From contig NZ_VTGX01000005.1 in NCBI RefSeq assembly GCF_009729095.1, forward strand, positions 62,001 to 126,000: 64,000 bases of DNA, given 5' to 3'. A model generated the notes under the pieces. That model saw nothing but the letters and a program-made list of their open reading frames with translations, was not told the origin of the DNA and did no database searches. Below, piece after piece: positions 25,274-33,823 of the stretch; position 1 is the first letter of the stretch, and each line of letters opens with the position of its first letter. This DNA comes from Mycolicibacterium sp. CBMA 247. Lineage in GTDB: Bacteria; Actinomycetota; Actinomycetes; Mycobacteriales; Mycobacteriaceae. The translations under genes were made by a program, and so were the position numbers.

Positions 25274-25993
25274 CTAGCTGGCGGCGAATCCGTTGGCGCA
25301 GAAATCCCAGACCTCGTCGGCGCTGATCGGATGGATCGACGCCTCGTCGGTGCCGCCGCTGGATTGTGCGACGAACATCACCGTCTGCATGGTCATCGCG
25401 GCCATGCGCCGCGGGTTGATCCCGGCGCGCAGTTGGCCGGCCTCGGAGGCTTCCTCCATGAGTTCGGTGAGCAGGGCCAGCAGCGGAGCGTGGGCGACCT
25501 TCACCTCTGACGGGTGCGACACCAGCAGTCGGGGTGCGAAGTCGGTGAACAGTGGGCGCCTGGCGGCCGGATCGGGCCGGGATGATTCGAAGAGCAGCTG
25601 AATGGCGACCTTGAGCCGCTCAATCGGCTCTCCTTGCGTGGAGGTGGCGGCCCGGATCTGATCGGCAGAGCGGCTCAACGCATCCTCGAACAGTGCCAGC
25701 AGCAGCTCGTGCTTACCGTCGAACTGCAGGTAGAAGCTCCGCAGCGACTGCCGCGAGCGGTCCACGACCTCTTGCACGGTGAAGTCGGTGCTGCCCTTTT
25801 CGATGATGATCGCCTGGGCTGCGTCGAGGAACCGTTGGACCCGCTGCGCGGCGCGCAATTTAGCGGTTTTGATCGACCGCTCGACAGCTCGTTGCTTCCA
25901 AGCGGGTTCTTCGCCAGCAGTGGTCACTGGCTGATCCGACGCTTGTCGAGTGGGGAGAACATGAACTGACTGTACCGGAGAACGCCTTGCCAT
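25274..25993 (-). CDS. TetR family transcriptional regulator
   Basis: 239 residues from ATG 25993. A variable 45-residue N-terminal extension precedes the HTH (RVQRFLDAAQAIIIEKGSTDFTVQEVVDRSRQSLRSFYLQFDGKHELLLALF, about residues 55-105). The gene is bracketed by perfect TGAGAA-N5-TTCTCA palindromes, one before its own start and one after its stop in front of the next co-directional gene. Likely the regulator of a dispersed regulon seen at several sites in this window. Confidence 0.85.
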   Translation of the reverse strand: MARRSPVQSVHVLPTRQASDQPVTTAGEEPAWKQRAVERSIKTAKLRAAQRVQRFLDAAQAIIIEKGSTDFTVQEVVDRSRQSLRSFYLQFDGKHELLLALFEDALSRSADQIRAATSTQGEPIERLKVAIQLLFESSRPDPAARRPLFTDFAPRLLVSHPSEVKVAHAPLLALLTELMEEASEAGQLRAGINPRRMAAMTMQTVMFVAQSSGGTDEASIHPISADEVWDFCANGFAAS

Positions 25994-26048
25994 TGTGGTG
26001 CCAGACCCCCTCGCGGCCAACGTGTCGGAGATTGTAACTTTCGTACCG

Positions 26049-26065
26049 TGAGAATAGTATTCTCA
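26049..26065. promoter_or_regulatory. Perfect palindrome between divergent TetR and crotonase genes
   Basis: TGAGAATA-G-TATTCTCA: perfect 8-bp arms around a central base, the best copy of the TGAGAA-N5-TTCTCA motif in the window. It lies 56 bp before the TetR ATG and 114 bp before the crotonase GTG, so it could control both directions. Confidence 0.72.
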
Positions 26066-26178
26066 TGACGGGAATTATAGAAGTCCTTTGAGAAGAAGGG
26101 TTTCGCATCAAATTTGGCGCCGCCGGGGCGCTGCGTGCGGGTAGCTGTCGCGTGGCAGCTGTGAGCAGAAGGAACTAC

Positions 26179-26961
26179 GTGTACATCGACTACGACGCCA
26201 CCGATTCGATCGCCACGATCACCCTGAACCGGCCAGAGGCCGCCAATGCGCAGAACCCCGAACTGCTCGATGAGCTCGATGCCGCATGGACGAGGGCCGC
26301 CGATGACCGCGATGTGAAGGTGATCGTGTTGCGGGCCAACGGCAAGCACTTCTCCGCGGGGCATGACCTGCGCGGAGGCGGTCCGGTCCCCGACAAGATC
26401 ACGCTGGAATTCCTCATCGAGCACGAGTCGCGGCGCTACCTCGAGTACACGCTGCGCTGGCGCAATGTGCCCAAGCCGTCGATTGCGGCCGTGCAGGGGC
26501 GCTGCATCTCCGGCGGTCTGCTGCTGTGCTGGCCGTGCGACTTGATCGTGGCAGCCGACGACGCGCTGTTCTCCGATCCGGTCGCACTGATGGGGATCGG
26601 CGGCGTCGAGTACCACGGTCACACCTGGGAACTCGGCGCCCGCAAGGCCAAGGAGATCCTGTTCACCGGCCGGGCGTTGACCGCCGAGGAAGCCGAGCGC
26701 ACCGGCATGGTCAACCGGGTGGTGCCGCGTGACGAGCTCGACGCCCAGACCGCGGAGCTGGCCGCACAGATCGCCCAGATGCCGGCGTTCGCCCTGCGTC
26801 AGGCCAAACGCGCGGTCAACCAGACCCTTGACGTACAAGGGTTCTACGCCGCAATCCAATCGGTGTTCGATATCCACCAGACCGGGCACGGCAACGCGCT
26901 GAGCGTCAGCGGGTGGCCGGTGCTGATGGGTATCGACGGAATGAAACAGAACATCAAGTAG
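26179..26961 (+). CDS. Enoyl-CoA hydratase/isomerase family protein
   Basis: 260-residue crotonase. ATITLNRPEAANAQNPELLDELDAAW, LRANGKHFSAGHDLRG (oxyanion-hole strand) and VQGRCISGGLLLCWPCDLIVAADDALFSDPV are family blocks; GARKAKEILFTGRALTAEEAERTGMVNRVVP follows. The usual catalytic glutamates are not evident in the GG-x3 loop, so dehydration is uncertain. GTG 26179 chosen because AAGGA lies five bases upstream. Divergent from the TetR gene with a shared palindrome. Confidence 0.83.
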   Translation: MYIDYDATDSIATITLNRPEAANAQNPELLDELDAAWTRAADDRDVKVIVLRANGKHFSAGHDLRGGGPVPDKITLEFLIEHESRRYLEYTLRWRNVPKPSIAAVQGRCISGGLLLCWPCDLIVAADDALFSDPVALMGIGGVEYHGHTWELGARKAKEILFTGRALTAEEAERTGMVNRVVPRDELDAQTAELAAQIAQMPAFALRQAKRAVNQTLDVQGFYAAIQSVFDIHQTGHGNALSVSGWPVLMGIDGMKQNIK

Positions 26962-26976
26962 GCCTGGGCCTCTCCG

Positions 26977-28458
26977 ATGGGGGCAATCCGGCTGAGCCTG
27001 AGTTACGCGGCCAGACAGATCTACGCACAGACCACCGCGGCGGCCGCGGTGACGCTCGTGGTGCTCGCGCTGAGCCGTAACACCGTCGGTGATGCACGCC
27101 AGCTGCTGACCCAGGCGAATCTGGTCGCCCTGATCGCGCTGATGGTCGCGGCGGCGATCGTCGATACCATCGTGGGCTGGGTCAACGTCCACCCGACGTT
27201 CAAATGGTTTGCCGCGGGATCGAATCCGACACCGCAACAGCAGCGAGCCGCCATGCGTATCGCGCCGCGTCAGACCATCATCCAGTTCACCACCTGGGCG
27301 GTGAGCGCGGTCGTGTACACGGTCCTGAACCTCGATGCCGGGGGAGGCGTCGCCTATGTGATGGGTAGTGCGATCCTGTTCGGCGGTGTGGCAGCCGCCT
27401 GTATGGGATTCCTGGTGACCCAACGGATGTTGCGGCCGATCGTTGCCGCGTCGTTGACCGCCTCCTCGGCCGCCATCGTCAGGATGCCCGGTGTACTGGC
27501 GCGGCTGATCACCATCTGGACCCTGTTCAGCGGGCTGCCCATACTGGGCATCGCATTGATCGTCTTGGCGCGCTCCAACGGCTGGTTCGTGCAGAAGACG
27601 GCGCCGGTCGAGGCCGCGGTGTTGGTGCTGGCCGTCGTCTCGCTGGCCTTCGGTCTTCGGTCGATGGTTCTGGTGGCGCGTTCGGTGTCCGACCCGATCG
27701 GTGATGTCGTGCTCGCGATGAAAGCCGTCGAACGAGGCTGGTCCGGTGTCTCGGTCAAGGTGTACGAGTCATCGGAGATCGGTCGGCTCCAGTACGGATT
27801 CAACCGGATGGTGGCCGGCCTGGCCGAGCGGAACCGGTTGCGCGACCTGTTCGGCCGTTATGTCGGGGTCGACGTGGCCCGTCATGCGCTGCAGCAGGGC
27901 GGCGCGGCGGCCGGGGATGTCCGCGAGGCCGCCGTTATCTACGTCGATCTCGTCGGCTCAACCGCGTTGGGTGCCTCGCGTCCGCCGCAAGAAGTGGCGC
28001 AGCTGCTCAATGGGTTCTTCAAGATCGTGGTGGATACCGTCGAGCGCCATCACGGCCTGATCAACAAGTTCGAGGGCGACGCCGTGCTGGCCGTGTTCGG
28101 CGCGCCGCTACGGCTGGACAACCCGGCCTCCTCGGCACTGGCCACCGCACGCGCGCTGGTACCGCGGCTGCACCGACTGCCCGATGTCGAGTTCGGCGTG
28201 GGCATTTCGTGTGGATCGGTGTTCGCCGGCAACATCGGCGCCGAGAATCGCTACGAGTACACCGTGATCGGTGACGCGGTCAACGAGGCGGCGCGGCTGG
28301 CCGACCATGCCAAGGACCGCGAGTCGACGGTTCTGTGTTCGGGAAGCGCGCTGGCCCACGCCGATGCCGACGAAGGCCGGCACTGGGTGGTGCGTGGTTC
28401 GACGGTACTGCGTGGCCGCTCGACGGCCACGGTATTCGCCGAACCCATCACCCCATAG
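26977..28458 (+). CDS. Membrane-bound class III adenylate/guanylate cyclase with HAMP domain
   Basis: 493 residues. Six hydrophobic segments fill about residues 15-235, then a HAMP segment (VARSVSDPIGDVVLAMKAVERGWSGVSVKVYESSEIGRLQYGFNRMVAGLAER). The cyclase domain follows: AAVIYVDLVGSTALG (metal Asp), GLINKFEGDAVLAVFGAP (substrate Lys and second metal Asp) and EYTVIGDAVNEAARLAD (Asp/Thr, Asn and Arg). It resembles the Rv1318c/Rv1319c/Rv1320c/Rv3645 group. Likely makes cAMP at the membrane. Start chosen as the ATG with the first helix directly after it. A strong hairpin follows the stop. Confidence 0.9.
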   Translation: MGAIRLSLSYAARQIYAQTTAAAAVTLVVLALSRNTVGDARQLLTQANLVALIALMVAAAIVDTIVGWVNVHPTFKWFAAGSNPTPQQQRAAMRIAPRQTIIQFTTWAVSAVVYTVLNLDAGGGVAYVMGSAILFGGVAAACMGFLVTQRMLRPIVAASLTASSAAIVRMPGVLARLITIWTLFSGLPILGIALIVLARSNGWFVQKTAPVEAAVLVLAVVSLAFGLRSMVLVARSVSDPIGDVVLAMKAVERGWSGVSVKVYESSEIGRLQYGFNRMVAGLAERNRLRDLFGRYVGVDVARHALQQGGAAAGDVREAAVIYVDLVGSTALGASRPPQEVAQLLNGFFKIVVDTVERHHGLINKFEGDAVLAVFGAPLRLDNPASSALATARALVPRLHRLPDVEFGVGISCGSVFAGNIGAENRYEYTVIGDAVNEAARLADHAKDRESTVLCSGSALAHADADEGRHWVVRGSTVLRGRSTATVFAEPITP

Positions 28459-28460
28459 CG

Positions 28461-28518
28461 CGAGCAGACGCAAAACTGTCCCAAATCCGCTGATATGCGA
28501 CAGTTTTGCGTCTGCTCG
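28461..28518. terminator. 20-bp-arm hairpin between convergent genes
   Basis: Arms 28461-28480 and 28499-28518 are perfectly complementary over 20 bp (CGAGCAGACGCAAAACTGTC and its complement) around an 18-base loop. It sits two bases after the cyclase stop and ten bases before the convergent acyl-CoA dehydrogenase stop, so it can serve as a bidirectional terminator. The CGAGCAGACGCAAAA core resembles short repeats I recall from mycobacterial intergenic regions. Confidence 0.65.
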
Positions 28519-28528
28519 GCGAGGAAAA

Positions 28529-29326
28529 TTACAGCTGGGCCAGGCGCGGCACGGTCCCTCGGGCCCGCAGCCCGGCTCCGGCCTTTCGGGTGAGTTCCCT
28601 TGAGCTGCCCAGCAATCCGTCGAGTACCAGGACACGCTTCACGTGCCGGTGCAGCTCGTGCTCCTCAGTGAAGCCGATACCGCCGAGCACCTGCTGGCAG
28701 TGCTTGGCCGCGGTCAGCGCGGCCTTGCCCGCGGCGGCCTTGGCCAGCAGCGAGTTCAGGTCGACGTTGTCGGCGCCGGGCAGGCTGAGCGTCGCCTCGG
28801 CGCCTTCGATGACCACCAGCGTCTCCGCCAGCCGGTGCCGCACCGCCTGGAACGACGAGATCGGCTTGCCGAACTGGACCCGGTCCAGTGCGTGCTGTCG
28901 GGCCAGGGCCAGCATCGCGCGGGCCGAACCGGCCAGCCACCAGCCCAATGCACGGCGGGCTTCGGAGACCCGCAGCAGCTGGCCGTCGGGCACCTGACGC
29001 AGCGGCAGCCCGCCCAGGGCCGGATTCTTGCTGTCGGTCCGTTCCCACACCACCCACGTGCCGCCGGCGTAGGGCATCGGCGGGGTTCCACCGGGCAGAC
29101 CGCCTATGGTCTCAAGCAGCACATCGTTGAGAATCGAGGCGTGCGAACCGGTTTCGCCGAGCAGCCGGAACACCAGCGGCAGGGCGACTTCCGGCATATC
29201 GGACAGCATCTCGCCCCAGCCCAGCTCGGCCAGTGCGGCATCCAGCTTGGTGCCCGACGCCGACAGCATGGTCTTGCGCAGGGTGTCTTCGAGCAGGCCG
29301 AGTGATTCGGTATCCAATTCGGTCAC
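28529..29326 (-). CDS. Acyl-CoA dehydrogenase family protein, small/regulatory-type subunit
   Basis: 265 residues, well short of the usual 380. Keeps the C-terminal helical half: RRALGWWLAGSARAMLALARQHALDRVQFGKPISSFQAVRHRLAETLVVIEGAE and KHCQQVLGGIGFTEEHELHRHVKRVLVLDG. The N-terminal FAD-contact region is poorly conserved. It directly follows a full-length acyl-CoA dehydrogenase gene (4-bp gap), the pattern of alpha2beta2 enzymes in mycobacterial steroid breakdown. GTG 29326 chosen with GAAGGAG upstream. Confidence 0.82.
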   Translation of the reverse strand: MTELDTESLGLLEDTLRKTMLSASGTKLDAALAELGWGEMLSDMPEVALPLVFRLLGETGSHASILNDVLLETIGGLPGGTPPMPYAGGTWVVWERTDSKNPALGGLPLRQVPDGQLLRVSEARRALGWWLAGSARAMLALARQHALDRVQFGKPISSFQAVRHRLAETLVVIEGAEATLSLPGADNVDLNSLLAKAAAGKAALTAAKHCQQVLGGIGFTEEHELHRHVKRVLVLDGLLGSSRELTRKAGAGLRARGTVPRLAQL

Positions 29327-29330
29327 CAGC

Positions 29331-30452
29331 TCACTCCTTCCCGAGGTCAAGCAGTCGGCGCGCGATGATGTTGCGCTGCACTTCGGCGGTTCCGCCGTAG
29401 ATGGTGGCGGCCCGCGAATACAGGTACTCGGTGCGCCATTCGGAGTCTTCGAATTCGATGACGCCGGGCAGCAGATTGCGTGCGGTGTCGTAGAGCAACT
29501 GCTCGGCACTGGCCAGCAGCACCTTGTCGATCGAGGTGTCCGGCCCCAGCTTGTGGCCGTCGGCCAGCCGGTGCTGGGTTGCCGCCGACCGGCAGCGCAG
29601 CGTGTGCAGGGCCAGATAGACCTCACCGAGGTCCGAGTCCACCACTTGCCCTTGCCGTTTCACCGCTTCGACCAGCGCATCGAACCGTGAGTACAGGTAA
29701 GCGATGCGCTGCCAGAAGCAGGTCGAGCGTTCGTAGGGCAGCAGATCCATCGCCAGCTGCCAGCCGTCGCCGGGCTTGCCGAGCATGCGGCTCGCATCTA
29801 CCTCGACATTGTCGAAGTACACCTCGCAGAACTCATCAACATCGTGCATGGTGCGCAACGGGCGCACCGTGATGCCAGGCGAATCGGTGTCGACGAAGAA
29901 CGCGGTGATCGCCTGGTGGTTCGGGGTGTCCGCATCGCCGGTGCGGGTCAGCAGGATGCACCGGTGCGAGTACTGGGCGAAGCTGGTCCAGACCTTCTGG
30001 CCGTTGATGATCCATTTGTCACCCCGCTGCACGGCGCGGGTGGTCAGCGACGCCAGGTCGCTGCCCGAGCCGGGTTCGGAGAACCCCTGGCACCACTGTT
30101 CTTCGCCGGACAGCAGTTTCGGCACCATTTCGGCGGCCAGTTCCTCCGGCGCGTAGTCGATCATCGTCGGCGCCAGCACTTCGAGCATCGAATAGGGACC
30201 GGGTTCGGCCAGCCTGCGGCCCACCACCTCCTCACCGACGATGGCCCGCAGCATCGCCGGACCGCCCAGGCCGCCGGCGTGCTCGGGCCAGCCGTAGCGG
30301 CTCCAGCCCCCGTCGTACAGCGCCTTCTGCACCCGCGCGAACTGGCGCATGTGACCTTGCAGCGAATGGTCGTCGGGCGGCGTCAGGTCATTCTCGCCGA
30401 GCCAATTCTGCAGCGCCGTGCGGAAGGTCGCGGGTTCGAACAGGTCGCTCAT
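29331..30452 (-). CDS. Acyl-CoA dehydrogenase, FAD-binding subunit
   Basis: 373 residues. CQGFSEPGSGSDLASLTTRAVQRGDKWIINGQKVWTSFAQYS holds the flavin and substrate signature; WRTEYLYSRAATIYGGTAEVQRNIIARRLLDLGKE is the C-terminal FAD/dimer motif. Adjacent to a shorter partner gene, so the pair probably forms a heterotetramer dehydrogenating a bulky CoA ester. Its start overlaps the SnoaL-like gene stop by four bases. Confidence 0.88.
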   Translation of the reverse strand: MSDLFEPATFRTALQNWLGENDLTPPDDHSLQGHMRQFARVQKALYDGGWSRYGWPEHAGGLGGPAMLRAIVGEEVVGRRLAEPGPYSMLEVLAPTMIDYAPEELAAEMVPKLLSGEEQWCQGFSEPGSGSDLASLTTRAVQRGDKWIINGQKVWTSFAQYSHRCILLTRTGDADTPNHQAITAFFVDTDSPGITVRPLRTMHDVDEFCEVYFDNVEVDASRMLGKPGDGWQLAMDLLPYERSTCFWQRIAYLYSRFDALVEAVKRQGQVVDSDLGEVYLALHTLRCRSAATQHRLADGHKLGPDTSIDKVLLASAEQLLYDTARNLLPGVIEFEDSEWRTEYLYSRAATIYGGTAEVQRNIIARRLLDLGKE

Positions 30453-30907
30453 CCTGCTTCCGGCCTGCCGATCGCATGCGGTCGGCCGTGGTCGTGATCG
30501 CCACTGCGCCGGATGAAGGTCATCGCACGGGTCTTGAGCCGCCAGCCCTCGGCGGTCCGCTCATAGGTGTCGCGGTAGTAGCCGATGCGCATGTCGTGCT
30601 TGGAGTGCTCGATGAAGCACAGCGGCTGTGTGCCCGACGCGGTGTCGGCGCCCTCGACCAGGTCGATCAGGGCGGTACCGGTCATGAACAGGCCCTTGGG
30701 GGCGGCGTCCACCAGCACCGGGAAGCGGTTGAGCGTGTAGGTCTCGCCGAATGCGCTGTAGGTGCCGTCGGGGGTGAAAACACTGATCAGACCGTCGATG
30801 TCGCCCTGGGTGATGGTCACCGCGTATTTGGCGAGCACCTGCTGGATCTCTACCAGATCCTCGGTCCGGGTGGGGGGGCCGGCTGGCCCACTAATCTGTG
30901 TGCTCAT
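30449..30907 (-). CDS. SnoaL-like/NTF2-like family protein
   Basis: 152 residues with the NTF2-like pattern: RTEDLVEIQQVLAKYAVTITQGDIDGLISVFTPDGTYSAFG, then a C-terminal sheet ending YYRDTYERTAEGWRLKTRAMTFIRR. Members act as isomerases, dehydratases or cyclases on small ring compounds, or are non-catalytic. It overlaps the amidohydrolase gene by 17 bp upstream and the acyl-CoA dehydrogenase gene downstream, so it is part of the operon. Function unknown. Confidence 0.75.
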   Translation of the reverse strand: MSTQISGPAGPPTRTEDLVEIQQVLAKYAVTITQGDIDGLISVFTPDGTYSAFGETYTLNRFPVLVDAAPKGLFMTGTALIDLVEGADTASGTQPLCFIEHSKHDMRIGYYRDTYERTAEGWRLKTRAMTFIRRSGDHDHGRPHAIGRPEAG

Positions 30908-32147
30908 TGCGGAAGACCTTACCGCCTTTCATTACAAAATTCACATGTTGTGTAACGCTGATGTCCTCGAGTGGATTGCCCGGTACCGCGATGATGTCGG
31001 CGAGCAGCCCCTCGGCCAGCCGGCCCCGGTCGGTGACGTTGATCAGATCCGCAGCGATGGTGGTGGCCGAACGCAGCACCGCGGCCGGCGGCATACCCCA
31101 CTCCACCAGCGTGACGAGCTCGTCGGCGTTCTTGCCATGCGGGATGGCCGGCGCATCGGTGCCCACCGCGATCTTCACCCCGGCCTCATACGCCGCTTTG
31201 ATCGACGTCTCGGCCTTCGGGAACATCTCGGCAGCTTTGTCCTGCAACACCTTCGGTGCTTTCGACACGTCCATGGCCTGGGCCAGGCGGCGAGTGGTGA
31301 CCAGGAACCGATCGTTGTCGACCAGCTTCTGGATCGCCTCGTCGTCCATCAGGAATCCGTGCTCGATGCAGTCGATGCCGCAGTCCACCGCATGTTTGAC
31401 GGCCTCGGCGCCGTGGGTGTGCGCCGCGACGCGCAGCCCGCGCCGGTGCGCCTCGTCGACGATGACGCGCAGTTCCTCGTCCGAATAGTGTTGTGCCCCA
31501 GCGTCACCCGTGAGAGACATGACGCCACCCGAGCAGCACACCTTGATCAACTGGGCCCCGTGCTTGATCTGGTAGCGCACCGCCTTGCGGATCTCGTCGA
31601 CCCCGTTGGCGATGCCCTCCTCGATGGTCAGCTCCAGCACGCCCGGCATGAATGCCGCGAACATCGTCGGATCCAGATGCCCGCCGGTGGGCGTAATCGC
31701 GTGTCCGGCCGGGACGATGCGCGGACCGTCGATCAGCCCGGCATCGATGGCCCTGCCCAGTGCCACGTCCAGCAGGTAACCGCCGGTCTTGACGAACAAC
31801 CCGAGGTTGCGGACCGTGGTGAATCCGGCGCGCAGGGTGCGGCGGGCATTGCCCACTGCACGCAGGACGCGGGTCGGCGGATCGTCCTGCACCTGGGACA
31901 GGCCCGGGTTCTCACCCCGGCCGCCCATCAGCAGGTTGACTTCCATGTCCATCAGGCCGGGCAGCAGGATCGAGTCGCCGAGATCGATAATCTCGCCTTC
32001 AGGCTGGCCGCCGATGCCGACAATGCGGTCCCCGTCGACACGGACAATGCCGGGACGAATGATCGTCCCGGCATCGACGTCGAGTAGACCCGCAGCTTTG
32101 AGGGTTACAGCACCCTGCGATGAGCCGCTTGCGCGAAGAGCCGACAA
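30891..32147 (-). CDS. Amidohydrolase superfamily protein (imidazolonepropionase/prolidase-like) with altered HxH motif
   Basis: 418 residues. TIIRPGIVRVDGDRIVGIG and LPGLMDMEVNL mark the beta-sandwich/barrel junction. The expected metal motif after GLxD is HxH, but here it reads MEVNL, so both histidines are missing. Other ligands remain: the lysine region QLIKVCCSGGV, VAAHTHG, CIEHG and VGTDAPA. The C-terminal AEGLLADIIAVPGNPLEDI is typical. Either a mononuclear variant or an inactive member. Adjacent to the Rieske oxygenase module. Confidence 0.8.
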   Translation of the reverse strand: MSALRASGSSQGAVTLKAAGLLDVDAGTIIRPGIVRVDGDRIVGIGGQPEGEIIDLGDSILLPGLMDMEVNLLMGGRGENPGLSQVQDDPPTRVLRAVGNARRTLRAGFTTVRNLGLFVKTGGYLLDVALGRAIDAGLIDGPRIVPAGHAITPTGGHLDPTMFAAFMPGVLELTIEEGIANGVDEIRKAVRYQIKHGAQLIKVCCSGGVMSLTGDAGAQHYSDEELRVIVDEAHRRGLRVAAHTHGAEAVKHAVDCGIDCIEHGFLMDDEAIQKLVDNDRFLVTTRRLAQAMDVSKAPKVLQDKAAEMFPKAETSIKAAYEAGVKIAVGTDAPAIPHGKNADELVTLVEWGMPPAAVLRSATTIAADLINVTDRGRLAEGLLADIIAVPGNPLEDISVTQHVNFVMKGGKVFRNEHTD

Positions 32148-32148
32148 C

Positions 32149-32493
32149 TCAGACCACCGGCTCGCGGACGATCTCGACCCAGGCCGCGCCGCTGTCGAGC
32201 ACGCGCGGCTGCTTCCACACCTCCACCGGGAAGCTCACCATCACCACTGACTGCATGAGGTGCATGAGTCGCTTGGCGTCATCGGGCATGCCGTGCAGCG
32301 GGAAGCGAGCATCCAGGTAGACCATGACGTCCTCGAGTCGGGCCACGCCGACGTCGTAGAGGTCCTGCATCTCTTCCATGCTCGAGGCCAGCCGCTTGGC
32401 GTAGCGCTCCGGTTCGGTGGCCAGGATCCAGTCGGAAAACCGCTCCAGGTCGGCGAACTCGGCCGGCAGCAACGCCTCTTTGGTCTCAGACAT
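32149..32493 (-). CDS. Conserved hypothetical protein next to Rieske oxygenase
   Basis: 114 residues from the ATG at 32493, which overlaps the Rieske gene end by eight bases. Mostly alpha-helical in appearance, acidic, no cysteines or signal peptide; ATEPERYAKRLASSMEEMQDLYDVGVARLEDVMVYLDARFPLHG is the most distinctive part. It occupies the place of a beta subunit but does not resemble one. A small accessory of the oxygenase is possible. Function not recognised. Confidence 0.65.
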   Translation of the reverse strand: MSETKEALLPAEFADLERFSDWILATEPERYAKRLASSMEEMQDLYDVGVARLEDVMVYLDARFPLHGMPDDAKRLMHLMQSVVMVSFPVEVWKQPRVLDSGAAWVEIVREPVV

Positions 32494-33793
32494 GTGCAAC
32501 GCTCCCGTTGGTCTTGGCAGCCTTCTCGGCCTGGTAGTTGTCAACGTACTTGTGCGCGGTGTGGTGCAGGTGGCGCAACAGGATCTCCTGATCGCACAGC
32601 GGGAACTCGGTGACCGCCCGGGTGCCGATCTGGGTCTGGGTGGCCTCCAGCGTGTTGGCGTCCTGCAGCGCGTATTCCTTGAAGGTCACCGCGGCCAGCT
32701 CCTGGCTCAGACGCTGGCGGGTGTTCTTCGGCGGCACGAAGTACAGGTTGGCCTCGAAGATGTGGGTGTCCACGCCGGTCGGCCAGTAGTTGTAGGTCAG
32801 GTACCAGCCCGGAACCCACAGCAGCAGGGTGAAGTTCGGGAAGAACTCGAAAGAGTCCTGGCCCCAGGTCTTCTGTCGCGCCGGGTTGACGGCCGGCGGG
32901 AGTTCGTCGGGCAGAATGCCTTTGATGTCGGGCCGGTCCCACGGACCGAACAGGCCGCTGTGCAGAATCCGTTCGATCGGCTTGACCATGTTGAGGTCCT
33001 TGGGCGGGCTCATGCCGCCCCAGGACGAGATCATCGAGTGGTCGCCCTTGATGTCGTAGTGCAGCGCCTCGAAGCCGACCTTGGCGAGCTTTTCGGCCTC
33101 TTCCTTGGTCGCCTGCTTCATGTGCAGGATCGGTGCGTGGTAGAACTCGACGAAGGCGTCGATGAACAGCTTCCAGTTCGCCTTGATCTCGGAGCGGTAG
33201 CTGTAGACCTCGGTCATCTCATGGAATGGATAGCCCTCCAGGCCCTTGCCGAACTCGCCCATCGATTCGACCAGGGGCTTGGCGTCATCGTCGAAGTTGA
33301 CGAAGATGAAGCCCTCCCACACCTCGCAGCGGACCGGCTTGAGCGGGTAGTCGGCCTTGTCCACATCGAAGAACTCGTCTTCCTGCTGGATGAAGGTCAG
33401 GTCACCGTTGAGGGCGTAGCGCCAGGCGTGGTACTTGCAGGTGAACTGGCGGCAGCTGCCCGAGACTTCCTCGCCCGGGTAGTCGTTCCAGACCAGTTTG
33501 TTGCCGCGGTGCCGGCACAGGTTGTAGAAGGCGCGGATGACGCCTTCCTTGTCCTTGTTGATGATGATCGAGGTGCCCGCGCCCACCGACGGCATCTCCC
33601 GGGTGAAGTAGCTGCCGGTCTTGGGCAGCCGCTCGACGCGCCCGACGTGCAGCCAGGTCTTACGGAAGATCGCCTGCTGCTCCAGTTTCCAGTGCTCGGG
33701 ATCGATCGAATCGGTGTAATCGACCGGGGCGGTGCCCAGTTCGGGCCAATTCTCGGTCCAGCTGCCGACAGCCGGCTTCGGGAAGTGCGCCAT
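32486..33793 (-). CDS. Rieske non-haem iron oxygenase, alpha subunit
   Basis: 435 residues. The Rieske [2Fe-2S] motif is C93-x-H95 (NLCRHRGN) and C119-x2-H122 (TCKYHAW). The mononuclear iron site is ANWKLFIDAFVEFYHAPILH with two histidines and an acidic residue expected later in the catalytic domain. This is the terminal oxygenase of a ring-hydroxylating or demethylating system. No beta subunit, ferredoxin or reductase is adjacent; the Rieske ferredoxin at 62715 is far away. Cotranscribed with a carboxymuconolactone-decarboxylase-like gene. Confidence 0.9.
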   Translation of the reverse strand: MAHFPKPAVGSWTENWPELGTAPVDYTDSIDPEHWKLEQQAIFRKTWLHVGRVERLPKTGSYFTREMPSVGAGTSIIINKDKEGVIRAFYNLCRHRGNKLVWNDYPGEEVSGSCRQFTCKYHAWRYALNGDLTFIQQEDEFFDVDKADYPLKPVRCEVWEGFIFVNFDDDAKPLVESMGEFGKGLEGYPFHEMTEVYSYRSEIKANWKLFIDAFVEFYHAPILHMKQATKEEAEKLAKVGFEALHYDIKGDHSMISSWGGMSPPKDLNMVKPIERILHSGLFGPWDRPDIKGILPDELPPAVNPARQKTWGQDSFEFFPNFTLLLWVPGWYLTYNYWPTGVDTHIFEANLYFVPPKNTRQRLSQELAAVTFKEYALQDANTLEATQTQIGTRAVTEFPLCDQEILLRHLHHTAHKYVDNYQAEKAAKTNGSVAHV

Positions 33794-33823
33794 TGTCTAC
33801 CTCTCTCTTTTTGCAAGCTTTCT

